From NCBI RefSeq assembly GCF_029784155.1, contig NC_073692.1, positions 371,299,160 through 371,363,159 on the forward strand: a stretch of DNA of 64,000 nt, read 5' to 3'. The first letter of the stretch is position 1; each line of letters starts with the position of its first letter. The stretch comes from Uranotaenia lowii. Its lineage: Eukaryota; Arthropoda; Insecta; Diptera; Culicidae. The translations under genes and the position numbers were made by a program. The notes beneath the pieces are model-generated. The model did no database searches. It saw nothing but the letters and a program-made list of their open reading frames with translations, and had not been told where the DNA came from. This document shows, piece by piece, positions 33,525-44,834 of this stretch.

Positions 33525-34753
33525 TAGAGATGTACCGAATAGTGGTATTCGGCGAACGGCCGAATACCGAATATTGACCTTTTCAACTATTCGGCCAAAC
33601 GAATATTCGGCCGAATATTCGGCCGAATATTCGGTCGAATATTCTGTTGAGTTTTCAATAGAAATACTTCTATTTCTACTTCAATTTCTATTAGAAATCT
33701 TCCATTTTGTGCCATCTGAATGCTCCTCATATTTTTAAGTCGATTATTCCCAGCCAGATAAATCAGATCTTTTTTAACTAGAGGTCTCTTTGATTTTCAA
33801 AATGACACCATTAGCTGAAAGGACATCCGATGACTTGCCGCTTCTAGGACGTTTATCGCAAAAGAGATTGGGTTCAAGTGAAATCTGGGACATAACATAT
33901 CATAATAGGTGCCAAGCGATTTGAAATTGATTTTTTTTTGTATCGAATTAGATAAATGTCTTATTTTTGCTAGATGTCATCAAAATAGTTACCAAAAACA
34001 ACGATTACCTTCACCTCAAGCAAACAATACTTTCTACGACAGAAATCCAAACGGTGGGTCTGGATGATTTTTTGAAAAACTTGTAAAAAAAGAGAAAATT
34101 TGAACCGAAACCAGGAATTGTTTTCAAGCATTCAAGAGGAAAAACAAATAAAATTACTTGAAATTTATAGTTTTCATCGAAGTATAACAGCAGTGTTCAA
34201 ATCATATCCAACGAATAAGTTTACTTCCAAAAATCGTTTTGTAACACAAAATTAAAAAAAAATAAAGTGACGATAGATTTTTTTAAATTTGATTTAGCAA
34301 AAAATCTTAATAATCCCGGGTAAAATCTGGAAAGTTTAAAAAAGATATGTGGCCATACCAGTCAGATTAAACTTTTATCGAATTCTTTATTTGGTTTATG
34401 GGCAAGGTTTATATTTAGAAAATTTGGAATAAACGATAATCAATGTATACAGCTATCTACATTGAAAAATACACGAATACATCTAAAATATTTTACTGTA
34501 ACCATAAGTTTTTGATAATTTCGAAGCTTTTTCAACATTACCTTTGGATATGTTATAATTAATCCAATATCAGTTCAAAAAAATTTACAAGTCTGTTCTT
34601 GTATAAATTTGAAATAATAAATATTCGGCCTATTCGGCCTATTCGGCCGAATACCTAGCTCAACTATTCAGTGAGCCGAATATTCGGCTTAACGGTTTTT
34701 TGGCGGTATTCGGCGCCGAATATTCGGCCGACCGAATATTCGGTACATCTCTA
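33525..34753. mobile_element. hAT-like non-autonomous element with TTCGGCCGAA-rich ends
   Basis: Ends TAGAGATGTACCGAATA and TATTCGGTACATCTCTA, flanked by a perfect 8 bp duplication CTATCAAG (33517-33524 and 34754-34761). Both subterminal regions carry runs of the palindromic unit TATTCGGCCGAA (33585-33650 and 34620-34740). The 1229 bp body has no transposase. A fragment of the same end is near 14390. Confidence 0.88.
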
Positions 34754-34761
34754 CTATCAAG

Positions 34762-36476
34762 ATACCCGGCTGAATAGTTTTTCGAACAAGTAGTCTGGGA
34801 CATCGACACGTTTGTTTACGGTGCTGCCACTCAGCGAAAAAGTCTTCAAACTTTCGACTTGCATTCAAGCTTGCAAACACATACAAGTTTTGCATCTGGC
34901 CGACGAAATCACATAATCATTAAAAATGAAAAACAATGTTTTTTAACTTTTCTGGGTTAAGTGTTTTTTTTTTAATTTCTCCCACAGAAGGCATTTTTCG
35001 ACTTCTCTTGAGAAGTGGAGATGTGGTTGATTTTTAACCGCAAAGAATCGTTGCGGAGAAGTTGTAAAATGGTTATTCTTGAACTAAAATTTAAAGCTAT
35101 GTTTCTCGTTATCTCTGGAAGATATGAAAAATGCATGAATAAAAACACAAATTTTATAATGAGTAATTTTATTTTTTATACGAAAATAGATTTATTTGAA
35201 CTTGGAAATCATAAAAAAGTAGTACATCCCGGAAGTGGGGTCAAGAAAATCTTCATTGGCTGCCACGACATGCGGCATTCAGCCGATGATTCAACTATGA
35301 CACGAGGTTGCAGTTATATATGTCGTCTGTATGATACAGAAAATAATCGTATCAGCTTCTTATTGCGTATCAATTCCTTCAGACATCAGACGTTGTCCCG
35401 AATTTTCATAAAAAGTTTGCCAGAGATTGCAAGTAGGGTCAAACAATTGATGGCATCAGCTGCAGCCACATCGATTAAGGGATTTATGACATCCTTTTAG
35501 GGATGAGGGGGCTCTAAACTTTGGGTAGCGGTTTCTGGATATCCATCACAGGCAGGGTAGAAAATTTGTTGCGAAGTATTTCTCTGTATAATTCTTCTTA
35601 AAATTGGCAAACCTGTGAAAATATCAAATCATAATGTGAGAAAGCCCACGTAAAAAACTACATATACCTGCCAGTTCTAACGTCCGGGTTCCGGTCCATC
35701 GCCTTTAAGTTTGTTTTTTCCACCTAACATACAGTAGGAGCAGCAGCTGACCATCTCTGACAACGAAAGAAAAAAATCTACTCCACCAGATGTAAACAAA
35801 AACGTCAACGCATGCTATTAAGATTTTCGATTTTAAGTTTAAAGCATTATTCGTCAATAATTTTTTGGCGCTAGTGTTTTGTCCCCAAAATGTCTCAGAA
35901 GCTGATAGTACCTGATGGAGCGCTACTTACGATTACTCGACCCCTTTTTATGCGGACCTCCACTTGATCTGACACTGCCTTTGCGCCGTATTTTTGTCCG
36001 GAATCGATGTTGGCCCAGGAAATGCGAAACTAATAACGGGAGGGCATTAATTGCATTGCTCAATAGAGCTTTTGCTCAAGCTTACATGAATCAGTTTGCC
36101 ATTTTATGCCCTTGGGGCGAGAGCTTGCTCCCAGACACGGGCTGCTTCCCCGGTAGCACAATGACTTCTCTTTTTCTTTTTCCGGAAACACAATCTGACA
36201 GCGACACTGCTGCCAATTTTCTTGATTATTTTTGTAGTCCAACAGCAGTCCAATTTTGTGCTGCAGTGAGCAGATGTCTAACTGAATAATTTGTGCGGGA
36301 TTCTAGATTTTCGATGTTCTCTTTGTTCCGAATTTTTGTTCGTTGTTGTTCAAAAAAGATGATTATTTCTTTTTGTGGAATGAGTAAAAAATAAATAGTT
36401 TGCGCATTTACTCAAAAAACTTAACGAAAAATTCAAATGTAACATACGTTATTAATATCAAAGTGGTCTGGGTCTG
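34762..36476. other. Intergenic; one 161-codon frame of doubtful status, repeat copies
   Basis: The frame at 35015-35500 (+) has no recognised domain, starts inside an old repeat (GGTTGATTTTTAACCG), and has no clear splice or start context. 36160-36320 repeats 32335-32500. A second frame at 35915-36289 is also unrecognised. Confidence 0.45.
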
Positions 36477-36565
36477 GGTTTTGCTCGATTGGAATGACAC
36501 TGACAGAAAATCGAAAATTCCAATCGAGACATTTCGTCACATTGTTTAGTATAGGCTCGCTCGTT
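36477..36565. repeat. Repeat matching both flanks of element T copy b (related empty site)
   Basis: The segment GGTTTTGCTCGATTGGAATG...GACATTTCGTC matches 53501-53561. The sequence that follows, CATTGTTTAGTATAGGCTCG, matches 60310-60330 on the far side of element T copy b. This copy lacks element T, so it shows the unoccupied state of the same repeat. Confidence 0.7.
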
Positions 36566-36941
36566 AACTATTAGTTATTTACTTTCTGCCTGCCGGAAAC
36601 GGATTTTAAGGCACAGACAAACAGACAGGACACTCTATTTTCATTCTTCGCAAAATGGCTTTGGAACTATTTTGGCAATGTCGCCACCAGATAGCACTGC
36701 TTAATTTTTTGAGAAATCATAATTTTCAATCATGGTAGCCCTTGCGATTTTGTTTGTTTACTATGACAAGCTGAAACCTCATTAATTCGTCAATTCAATA
36801 AAAAAAAGTGAAATGAAAATAATTGAAAATGTTTTTGTAGCCTGTATTGCGGTATTCGGTTATATTTGGCGGAAAACTACAACAGATCGATTATGAAATG
36901 CAAATTTTTTTTTGAAGAGTTTCCTGAGCAGAAAAGGCAGG

Positions 36942-37134
36942 TGTAGTATCGTAACTAATTAAAAGGTTTTCTTTATTTCTATTTTTGGAAATCAAAGCAA
37001 CACTCGATATCATGAAAGACAACAATAAACATTCTTCTTTGAATTATCAACGGGAGTTAAGGTAATAGGTAATAGTTAGTACTTTAGAAGTTAGTTGCTC
37101 CTTTCTAGATTACTACAAATTTCAGGATTCTACA
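36942..37134 (+). repeat. Orphan LTR of a second gypsy-type element, with primer-binding site
   Basis: The 193 bp segment starts TGTAG and ends CTACA, and is followed by TTGGCGACGAGGATAAAG, the classic form of a Ty3/gypsy primer-binding site. No pol sequence and no partner LTR is found in the window, so only the 5' end survives. Confidence 0.55.
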
Positions 37135-37676
37135 TTGGCGACGAGGATAAAGAACAATGGCGTTGGGTAAGAGGAAAAGGTTCAGGTATGTTATTTTAGA
37201 GAATTATTTTCTTGAATTTTAGAGAAAAATTAGAAACGAACCAGTCGCTTAAATGCGAATCGGAGGTCTGGTTTCGTTCTGCAAATATGCAGGTTGTAGT
37301 AGAAATGGATCAGGCACTTAAATGTGCATTGAGAAGGCTGATTCCATTCTGCCGAAAAGCAGGTGAAAAACTATTGTAAAAGTTTGTTTAAGCACAAATC
37401 TGAAGAAAAAAGCTTAAATCTGTCAAAACGAGGGGACAAAAATGGAAAATCTGAGAGATGTGCTCCACACGGTTTGAATAACATTGCCGGGAAGTGCGTA
37501 GCTAACACCGAAATTAAGTGCCCGAATACCAAATGATCATAGCTTTAGAATATGTTATCCAGGCTACTTATATTTTGAATGGATAGAAACTGCGACTAGT
37601 TTATGTCATTTTTTTTTGTGTTTTCGTAATAAAATTGTTTGTTAACATTTTGTTTCATACAACGTAATGAAAGAGC
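37135..37676. other. Leader remnant of the orphan LTR element and spacer
   Basis: After the primer site, two diverged tandem units of about 70 bp (37250-37300 and 37320-37365) share CTTAAATG...CATTCTGC...GCAGGT. No gene. Confidence 0.45.
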
Positions 37677-37679
37677 TTA

Positions 37680-38864
37680 AGGCGGCCGCACAATAGCCCG
37701 TCAGGCGTCGCGTCGGGTCAGCGTTGCGTTGACATTTAATTTTGGGGCTATTACTTTTCTTTTGAGCCACCACAATGATGCGTCGCGTCTGCGTAGGTAT
37801 TGTACTAAAACGCAAAACTTGTTCTAAACAGCAACGTTTTCCGACGTCGACGTTCTGTTTTTGAAAAATTTCAAAATTCTAGCGCGTCACTGATAATTTA
37901 TAGGAAGTGTTTGTTTGAATTTTAACCACAAATCTTCAATATTTTAAAAAGTTTATTTATAAATCAAAAGTTGATATAAATAAAATCAATGCGTTTAAAA
38001 TAAACTAAAACGTGATTTACAGGGAGTAAAAAATGATAACACGAATTGTATTTCCATTTTTTTTTAAATTAAAAAATGTTTTTAATAACTGAACGAATAA
38101 CTAATAACACTTTTTTAAACATAATCTTCTCATACATTGAAATCTAATGTTGGCCTGGTTCATATGACTCATGATCAATCTTTAAAGATTTACAAACGAA
38201 CATGCAAAGATATTTTTCTCTATTTTCAAAAAATTAAAAACTCGAAATTATTGGGTTACAGAACAACCATTTTTATTATTGTTTGAGTTGCGATAACATA
38301 ATTAACAGTTCGAAAACACACTATTAGATCGACACTATTGGCGCTGGGAGAATTGTCGATGCACTACCTGGCGGGTGAATTAAGTTGGTGGCTGACCATC
38401 GAGAAACATTTCCGGCTCCATTGAAGTCTCCTGCGCTGGAAGGTACTGGTTGCAATTAATCGGATTCTTCTTCCCTGGGAGGGTATTCCTTCTCTGCCAT
38501 ATGAATTTCGAAATTGGCTATCTACTTCCGGTTGGAGGATTGTGTTTCTGCTTGGCTCCTGGGCTGGGAGGTATCTTTCCTGCAGGCGTATTAACATTGC
38601 AACAAAAATGCTGGAACTAGCTGGAATGGATAGGCTTCTAATACGCTGGGAGACTATCCAACGAATTCCGCCTCTGCAAAAAAAAAAAACTTCACACTGC
38701 TGATCGAAAGCAACAGATCAAAACAAACTTTTGGTTGTTATGATTTTTGACGCTGTATTGTGACGCTAAAATCGTCGGGTGCGTCGCGTCAGCGTTTTAG
38801 CACACAACGACGGCGTTGACAAGTGACGTGACGCGACGTCCAACGTGCTATTGTGCGGGAGCCT
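37680..38864. mobile_element. Harbinger-like non-autonomous element
   Basis: Ends AGGCGGCCGCACAATAGC and GCTATTGTGCGGGAGCCT are imperfect inverted repeats. The flanks are TTA (37677-37679) and TTA (38865-38867), the 3 bp target of PIF/Harbinger elements. Both ends are rich in CGTCGCGTC-type motifs, arranged inverted. The 1185 bp interior has no transposase. Confidence 0.68.
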
Positions 38865-38867
38865 TTA

Positions 38868-39254
38868 CGCGAGAAGTTTCCAAATTGTGAAAAAATAATC
38901 TTCGCCATCCAACCCCCTGGCAACTTGACGTTTCCCATACTAATCGCGTGTGCCAGTTTTTCTGGTTCTCTGGTTCTGTCAAAATCTCATATTCGCTCAA
39001 CAAACATATCGAAAGGGTGGATAATGAAATGTTCTTCAAAAATATATTTTTTTATTGAAAAACAAAAGTTTTTAAAAACAATTATTTTAAAACTCTAATA
39101 AGCGGAAAAGGAGTTGATGTTTAGAAAAAAAAAGTGGTTAAAAAGTCAATGTTTCAAATGACTTTTATTTATGAAATACACAAGCAAATTTAAACTCAAA
39201 AATCTCTGTTATTGGTTTATTGCATAGTAAATTTTAAAAACAACATTTTATTCA
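38868..39254. other. Intergenic, no gene recognised
   Basis: AT-rich sequence with no recognisable feature. Confidence 0.4.
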
Positions 39255-39955
39255 TTTCTAAACAATATGAACTTTGTTAGTTTTTTTTTCGAAGAGTTTC
39301 AAGTTTCGGTGGTTAACTAAAGCATCTTGATCCAAAATGTGTTCGGCTAATTCTCTAAAAACATCCCTTGCATCATTTGAAACCCGTGTCAGAGTTCGAT
39401 TTATTATGATATCATAATAGTATGCTAAGTTTATACATTGATGATTTTGTTCTACAATTTTTACCTCCAACTCGGTTATTATGCACACCTTTAACACATC
39501 GGCATTAACTTCTAATCTGCCAATAAAACTATTGATAAATTCATTTCTGCAATCTTCACATTTGATGCTACGAACTATTTTTTTTAATTAAATTTGCCGA
39601 ATTTTGTAAGGCTTGTTGGTGGAAATTCTCGTCGACAGTAGTTTTAATTATTTCGTCGCCTTCTAGGGTAACTTTTTCCATTTCCTCCTCAACCATCAGG
39701 GGCTCAATTCTAACCTTGTTGATATTATTGAGGTAAAATTTTACTTTTTCGTCCACATATACGCTGCTCTGAATTGGGAAGCTGTTGGATTATTGTTGTT
39801 GCCGCCTCTGGAACGTATTGCAGCAAAAAAAGATTCTAAATGATCTTGGCTACACCAATAGCCGTAGATATCCGTAATTTCTTGAAGATCGACAAATATT
39901 TCATAACATTCAGCTGGATAAAATTTTACAGTAATAAACTTTAGGAAATAGAGGA
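39255..39955 (-). pseudogene. P-element/THAP9-type transposase C-terminal remnant
   Basis: The minus strand reads YEIFVDLQEITDIYGYW, then CSQDHLESFFAAIRSRGG and NNNNPTASQFRAAY (about 39945-39760). The QDHLE-FF-IR-RGG-N-NPT pattern is the conserved C-terminal block of P-type transposases and their THAP9 relatives. After a frameshift at about 39755 it continues with acidic sequence (VEEEMEKVTLEGDE). After further breaks come SIKCEDCRNEFINSFIGRLE and VCIITELEVKIVEQNHQC, ending near 39258. The upstream catalytic part and THAP domain are absent. No P-type terminal repeat was found around it. It could be a decayed element or a broken domesticated gene. Confidence 0.68.
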
Positions 39956-41282
39956 ACTATTTCAAACTGCGTTATGTTTAACGAAAAAAACTCATAACTC
40001 TAGCTGGTGACGCCTTGTAGCAAAAACACAACGGATGAAAGATGGCCTTTTGTAATCTTTGCTATAAATAGAAATTTTATTAAGTTGGAAACGAAAATGG
40101 AACACAAATAGATTGAAATAAAATTACCAATTTCATTGACAACTATTTTAAAATTTAGTTATAAAGTTATTTATTTTTCCTTTTTGCATCACTTTTGATT
40201 ATGTGCCCTTTTAAAATGGTATTTCGTCAGTTTAATTGCATCCAAGGATGCCGTAAAAAATCAAGTGGTTTCAATGGAAAATGAACGTTGCCGCTGCTAG
40301 GGACGACCCAGGATGCATGTAAACAAACGCGACTAGTGCGACATCTACAATTTTGAAGACGGCACTGCAAACTCGACTGAACTGTCAAGTTGCCAAGGGG
40401 TTGTCGCCATCATATATATTATGCATGCAGAAAAAATCGAAATTTGAGCGCTAATAATCATAGCAGCTTTGCCTACTGGCGACACGTCGCATACGTCGCG
40501 ACGTTGAAAATAACAACGACGCACCGCAAGTTTCCTAGGAGACCTGGAGCATGCGATTGATGCCCTAAGGAAAATATACGATAAATAACATAAACATTGT
40601 TCGAGTACTACATAATCACCTACTGGACGGAAAAAAGAAGAACAAACCTGCGAATGACAGAAATTTCGCTTGTAAAAAGCGTCGCTAGTCCAACTGTCGC
40701 TATTCTGTTTTGTGCTATACACATAATAAAAATTAGAGAGTCACATGGGAGTTTCGGCCGCTATCCTGGAATTACCAGAAATAAACATCTCACTTTTCAA
40801 CAGAGGTTACATTTTAGTTTTATTTTGCTAACATCATTTTCACTGAATACACATAGTATCTCAAATATTACTGTTATTCGTAATAAATTTCATAGTGGAA
40901 AAGTACTACATTATCAAGATCAATTTAACCGGACTTATTTTTACAAATTATTGAAATTGTGGAGCAAAAAAACTGAAAGATTCCAATTTCGTTAGATTCG
41001 ATTAAAAAATCACGAAAACCTGTCAATTTCATATGAAGTGACGGTACGTTTCAAAAGACGCCAAAGTATTTGTCATGATTTCTAACCGGTTAACAAGTTT
41101 TGAGATACAATTGTTAGAAATTTCAGGTTCTTTACATTGATTTTTTTCCTTCAACATGATTTTATATTTAAAAAACGAGTATTTTAAATGGGAAAATCAT
41201 AATTCATAACTGGGAAAAAAAACCGGGGGAAAACCGGGAAAAACTTTGGAATTTCAAAATGAAAAATCGCTAGCAACCCTGT
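39956..41282. other. Intergenic, no gene recognised
   Basis: Overlapping frames at 40345-40722 (-) and 40597-40995 (+) have no known domain and lie on opposite strands. Probably old repeat DNA. Confidence 0.45.
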
Positions 41283-41373
41283 TCATGTAAACGTTACTTA
41301 AAATTCGAAGACGAAGCTTTTTAGACCCCAGGGTTTGAGAAATTCAAAAATGACCCCGAATCGACTCAGTCTA
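41283..41373. repeat. End fragment of the TAGACTGAGTCG foldback family
   Basis: CATGTAAACGTTACTTAAAA...GGGTTTGAGAAATTC...CGACTCAGTCTA matches the right arm of 15808-16625 with an internal deletion. The other end is missing. Confidence 0.75.
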
Positions 41374-41839
41374 TTCATGCACCCCACAACAACCCTCCGA
41401 GGGGAGAACTTAAATCGAACAAAATCTATTGCTCTTCCGGTCGTGCTCTCGAAATCTGCCTTCCTCTAGCAAACTGAAGGAATCGCCCGCCATGGCTACG
41501 TAGGGTGGATTGTGCTGATACGTATGATAGGTAATTCGTCTGCGGTACGGGAGAGGCCTAACCTGGGGATCAACAGTCTACTGCAGAAAGTGTGAGCGAT
41601 TCCGGAACATTGAGTGGACAAGTTGGAAGGATTCATGGAATACGAAATGGCCCTACAAGCGCTATGACAACGAGTACGTCCAGTTATGCAATCTTCAACT
41701 TCAAGAACTTTTGGAGATTACATGGCAGAGATAGTTCGGGATCCAGCGAGTGTACTTTCTTTCAAACCCGAGCAGTGTAAGGTAACTCGTAAGCTTCTAT
41801 TTAAAACTGTTGCTATGTAACTTACTCTATTTTTTACTT
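41374..41839. other. Intergenic downstream of SP2
   Basis: No gene recognised. A frame at 41592-41780 is short and has no domain. Confidence 0.4.
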
Positions 41840-41845
41840 TTTATT
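41840..41845 (-). promoter_or_regulatory. Polyadenylation signal of SP2
   Basis: AATAAA on the minus strand, about 95 bases after the SP2 stop codon (41940-41942). Confidence 0.5.
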
Positions 41846-41939
41846 TCGAGAAATAATAACTTTTCGATGCTTGACAAATAGAAATCTTGCTGAAAAAACA
41901 TCATTTTGAAAATACTTGAAATTCTAGAATAAACTAGCA

Positions 41940-44662
41940 TTATTGTTCATTTTGAGATATGTTGCTCAAAATCCACTTCTTGACGACCAGCACGTTGGTG
42001 TATACTCCAGGATGATTTGGCCAGCCACATCCTATTCCCCAAGAAACGATTCCGACCAATTCGTTATCGATTACCAGGGGACCTCCGGAATCGCCCTCGC
42101 ATGAATCTTTACCTCCACTTTCATTTCCGGCGCAGAACATGCGCGCAGTGAGGGGGGAAAGTACATTCATGTTATCAATTCTACATTGTTCCCAATCGAT
42201 GACCTGTACCTTGACACCTAATAACCGTTCGGAAGGCACACCCTGATGCTAAAAGTATAAAGATGTATGTGTTATAAAATTGGGGATGAATAACTGAACT
42301 TTTGTGTTTAGGATTAGAAAGTGTTTTCCTAACTAGAAAACATGCCCAAGTTTTTATTTATGAAGCATACAATACAGTCTTACTTTTTTTTCTGGGATTT
42401 TCATCCCTTCAGATGATTTATCCCTACAGTCTTACCATAATCCTTCCAAAACCGCTGACAATTCCCATTTTTCCGGGATGGTAAGATGCTTGGGACGAAG
42501 CGAGCGTAATTGGCTTAATATGTGGACCTTTTAATGATCCTTTTAAATATACTAGGGCCACGTCGTAGTCGTGGTGGTTATAGTTAGGGTGGATAATCAC
42601 ATTTTTAAACTCCTTCAGAGCCCCATCTTTATTTGGATAACTGGATCCGGCTCGGACGGTCCATCCTTCGAAGTTGATAAACCTGCAGGAAGGATGAATA
42701 TTCTTCTAGACTGAGTCGATTTGGGGTCATTTTTGAATTCCTCAAACCCTGGGGCCTGAAAAGCTTCGTTTTGGTTCAAAACTCATCCCTTATTTTTTGC
42801 AGATTTTTTAAGTAACACGTTTCCATGAGTAAATTTGAACTTCTGAGTTCGTATAGGAAAATTTAATATTTTGAACTGAAAAATCAACATTATTTTTGTT
42901 TCTTCTGTGGAACCGAGTTTGCTAATGGTTTTTGTGCCAACTTTGTCCAAAACCGTAACTTCGGATCTGATTAGACAAATAAATTATTAGGTGCTAAATG
43001 GGGGCATGTCTTTTGGCATTGAAAAACCATAAATTCAATTGACATCACTGCTGGGTACCTAGCGAGGCCTTGTATGAGTACTTTTCATGCAATACTATGC
43101 AAGGCATCAGCAGTGATGTCAAATAAATTTATTGTTCTTCAATGTCAAAAGACATTCTCTCTGTTAAACAGCTGATAACTTTTTTGCCTAAAGCTTAGTT
43201 CTTTTAGAAATGGGACACTTTCATTTGCTAATAGCTCGTTAACTAGTTATTGGATATTAAAAATTTGAACAGCATTTTGTTGCCTGTAAAAAGTACTATT
43301 CGACCTATTTTTTTCAAAATTTAAAATTTACGCGTTTTTGAGATATGTACGATGCTTGAGAAAAAGAAAAAAAAATTTTTGCACAGATTCCTTTAAAATT
43401 CGTCATTATCAAATTGATAGCTGAAAAAACCGTTGATTATTCAAAGAATTACTGAGTTTATGTGGTGGATAAGTATGCAAACACTGTCAATAATGTCCAC
43501 AAAGTTCAAATCAAGCATTGGAGTGAAGCAGATGATCGGCAACAACGGTTAAGGATCATCAAGGAATGCAAGTCTCATACCAGCATTTTTAATTTTCAAT
43601 AAACGAAAAGCTAAGGGTAGATCGCTGAAATGTCCAAAACAATTTTCTCCGATAAGCTGAAGTGTTGCCTAGTGATGACTCATTGAAATCCAACCTCAAA
43701 CAGCCATTTTTTGATAGTTCCAAAGCTCTTAAGCTGTAAAACCGGTACCGAAAAAAAACGTTCAAAAATGTGATAAAAAATAACCAAATTTGTTCATTTC
43801 GAAACAACTGTATCCACTAAAATGCTTCCAGTTTCCAGTTTCCAGAGAAGTATTGGACCAAAAAGTATCAGAAATTGAAGAAGGAAGGTGAAGCCACCTA
43901 AAATATAGATTTTACAAAGTATAAGTTGGAGAAACTGATCAATACCATGACAGAAAAAAGTGTGCGCCGGCCAATGGGAGACACTAAGAATAAAGTAGAA
44001 ATTTCTTTTACAAAAAACAGTAAATATTTTTTTTCAAATTTTTTCATGAAATATCATAACATTGCCTACTTTTCCTTCATAGAAAGTATTTCGTTCAAAC
44101 GAATGGTTTTAGAGATACAGGCATTTGTAACTGTCCCATTTCTAAAAGAACTAAGCTTTAATTATATGCGAAGTTACGGTCTCCAACAAAGTTGTTCAGC
44201 GGAAAATGTTCTTGATAGAATTTATAAATTGGCACAAAAACCTTTAGCAAATTCGGTTCCACAGAAGGAACAAAAATGATAGTGATTTTTTAGTACAAAA
44301 TATTCAATTTTCACAAACAAACCTACAAGTTCAAATCAACTCATGTAAACTTTACTTAAAAATAACCACAAATCGACTCAGTTTAATATTCTATGTTATT
44401 AAGCTTCAAGTCGGCTTCACCTGAATTCTTACTTTACAAAGCAATGAGCTGCCGTCAAGATAATGTTACTCCTCAATACGGATCCTCCACACAAAAGTGT
44501 GCCATTTTTTAGGTGTATTGACACTTGGTGCGGTGCTTGCTCGATGTCCAACGGGAAGCCTCCGACGATTCGTTCTTCTTCTGCTAGATTGCCTGCCGTG
44601 GGATCAACTTTACTGAGCACTAGTAAAGCCCAAACCAACTGTACAACGACTATCGGAGACAT
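41940..44662 (-). CDS. SP2: secreted trypsin-like serine protease, 259 aa, three exons
   Basis: Exons 44662-44433, 42682-42436 and 42242-41940 join in frame to 259 codons plus stop, all with GT-AG junctions. The start at 44662 opens a signal peptide ([17 protein letters not shown]); an upstream in-frame Met at 44773 would place the hydrophobic run internally. The activation site is ER|IVGG. Triad: His in TAAHC, Asp in HDYDVAL, Ser in GDSGGP; Asp189 in KDSCEGDS. Intron positions and phases equal those of SP1 (phase 2, then phase 0). Intron 1 (42683-44432) is almost entirely a foldback element with another element nested inside. TATAAATG lies about 165 bases upstream of the start and AATAAA about 95 bases after the stop. 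Confidence 0.9.
42707..44385. mobile_element. Foldback element, TAGACTGAGTCG family, copy 2, in SP2 intron 1
   Basis: The same termini as 15808-16625 (TAGACTGAGTCGATTTGGGG left, CGACTCAGTTTA right) and the same palindromic body. The right arm is split by element K copy B at 43191-44158. Flanking ATATTCT occurs on both sides with a 2 bp offset, probably a blurred target duplication. Confidence 0.83.
43191..44158. mobile_element. TA-flanked miniature element K, copy B, nested in the foldback element
   Basis: Ends AAGCTTAGTTCTTTTAGAAA and its inverted counterpart, with TA at 43189-43190 and 44159-44160. 968 bp. It lacks the palindrome present in copy A, and so represents the pre-insertion form. 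A plus-strand frame (43926-44171) with [11 protein letters not shown] is shared with copy A; its meaning is unknown. Confidence 0.87.
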
Positions 44663-44826
44663 GATGTGGATTTTTCCCTTGAGCACAATTTTATTAGCTA
44701 GAAGGAAAAATACTTCTATCAAGCGAAAACACCTTAACTGAAAAAGAACTCTAACTTTCGTTAGCTCTAACAACCAGTCGCTCGATATCGCTGGGATGCT
44801 GTGCGTACTCTTGCGCTATGCTCTGA

Positions 44827-44834
44827 CATTTATA
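44827..44834 (-). promoter_or_regulatory. TATA box of SP2
   Basis: TATAAATG on the minus strand, 165 bases upstream of the SP2 start codon. The identical octamer is found upstream of SP3, which supports both. Confidence 0.55.

Noticed and set aside
35015..35500. 161-codon plus-strand frame as a gene
   Set aside because: No recognised domain, starts within repeat-like sequence, no supporting promoter or splice context. Left as unassigned.
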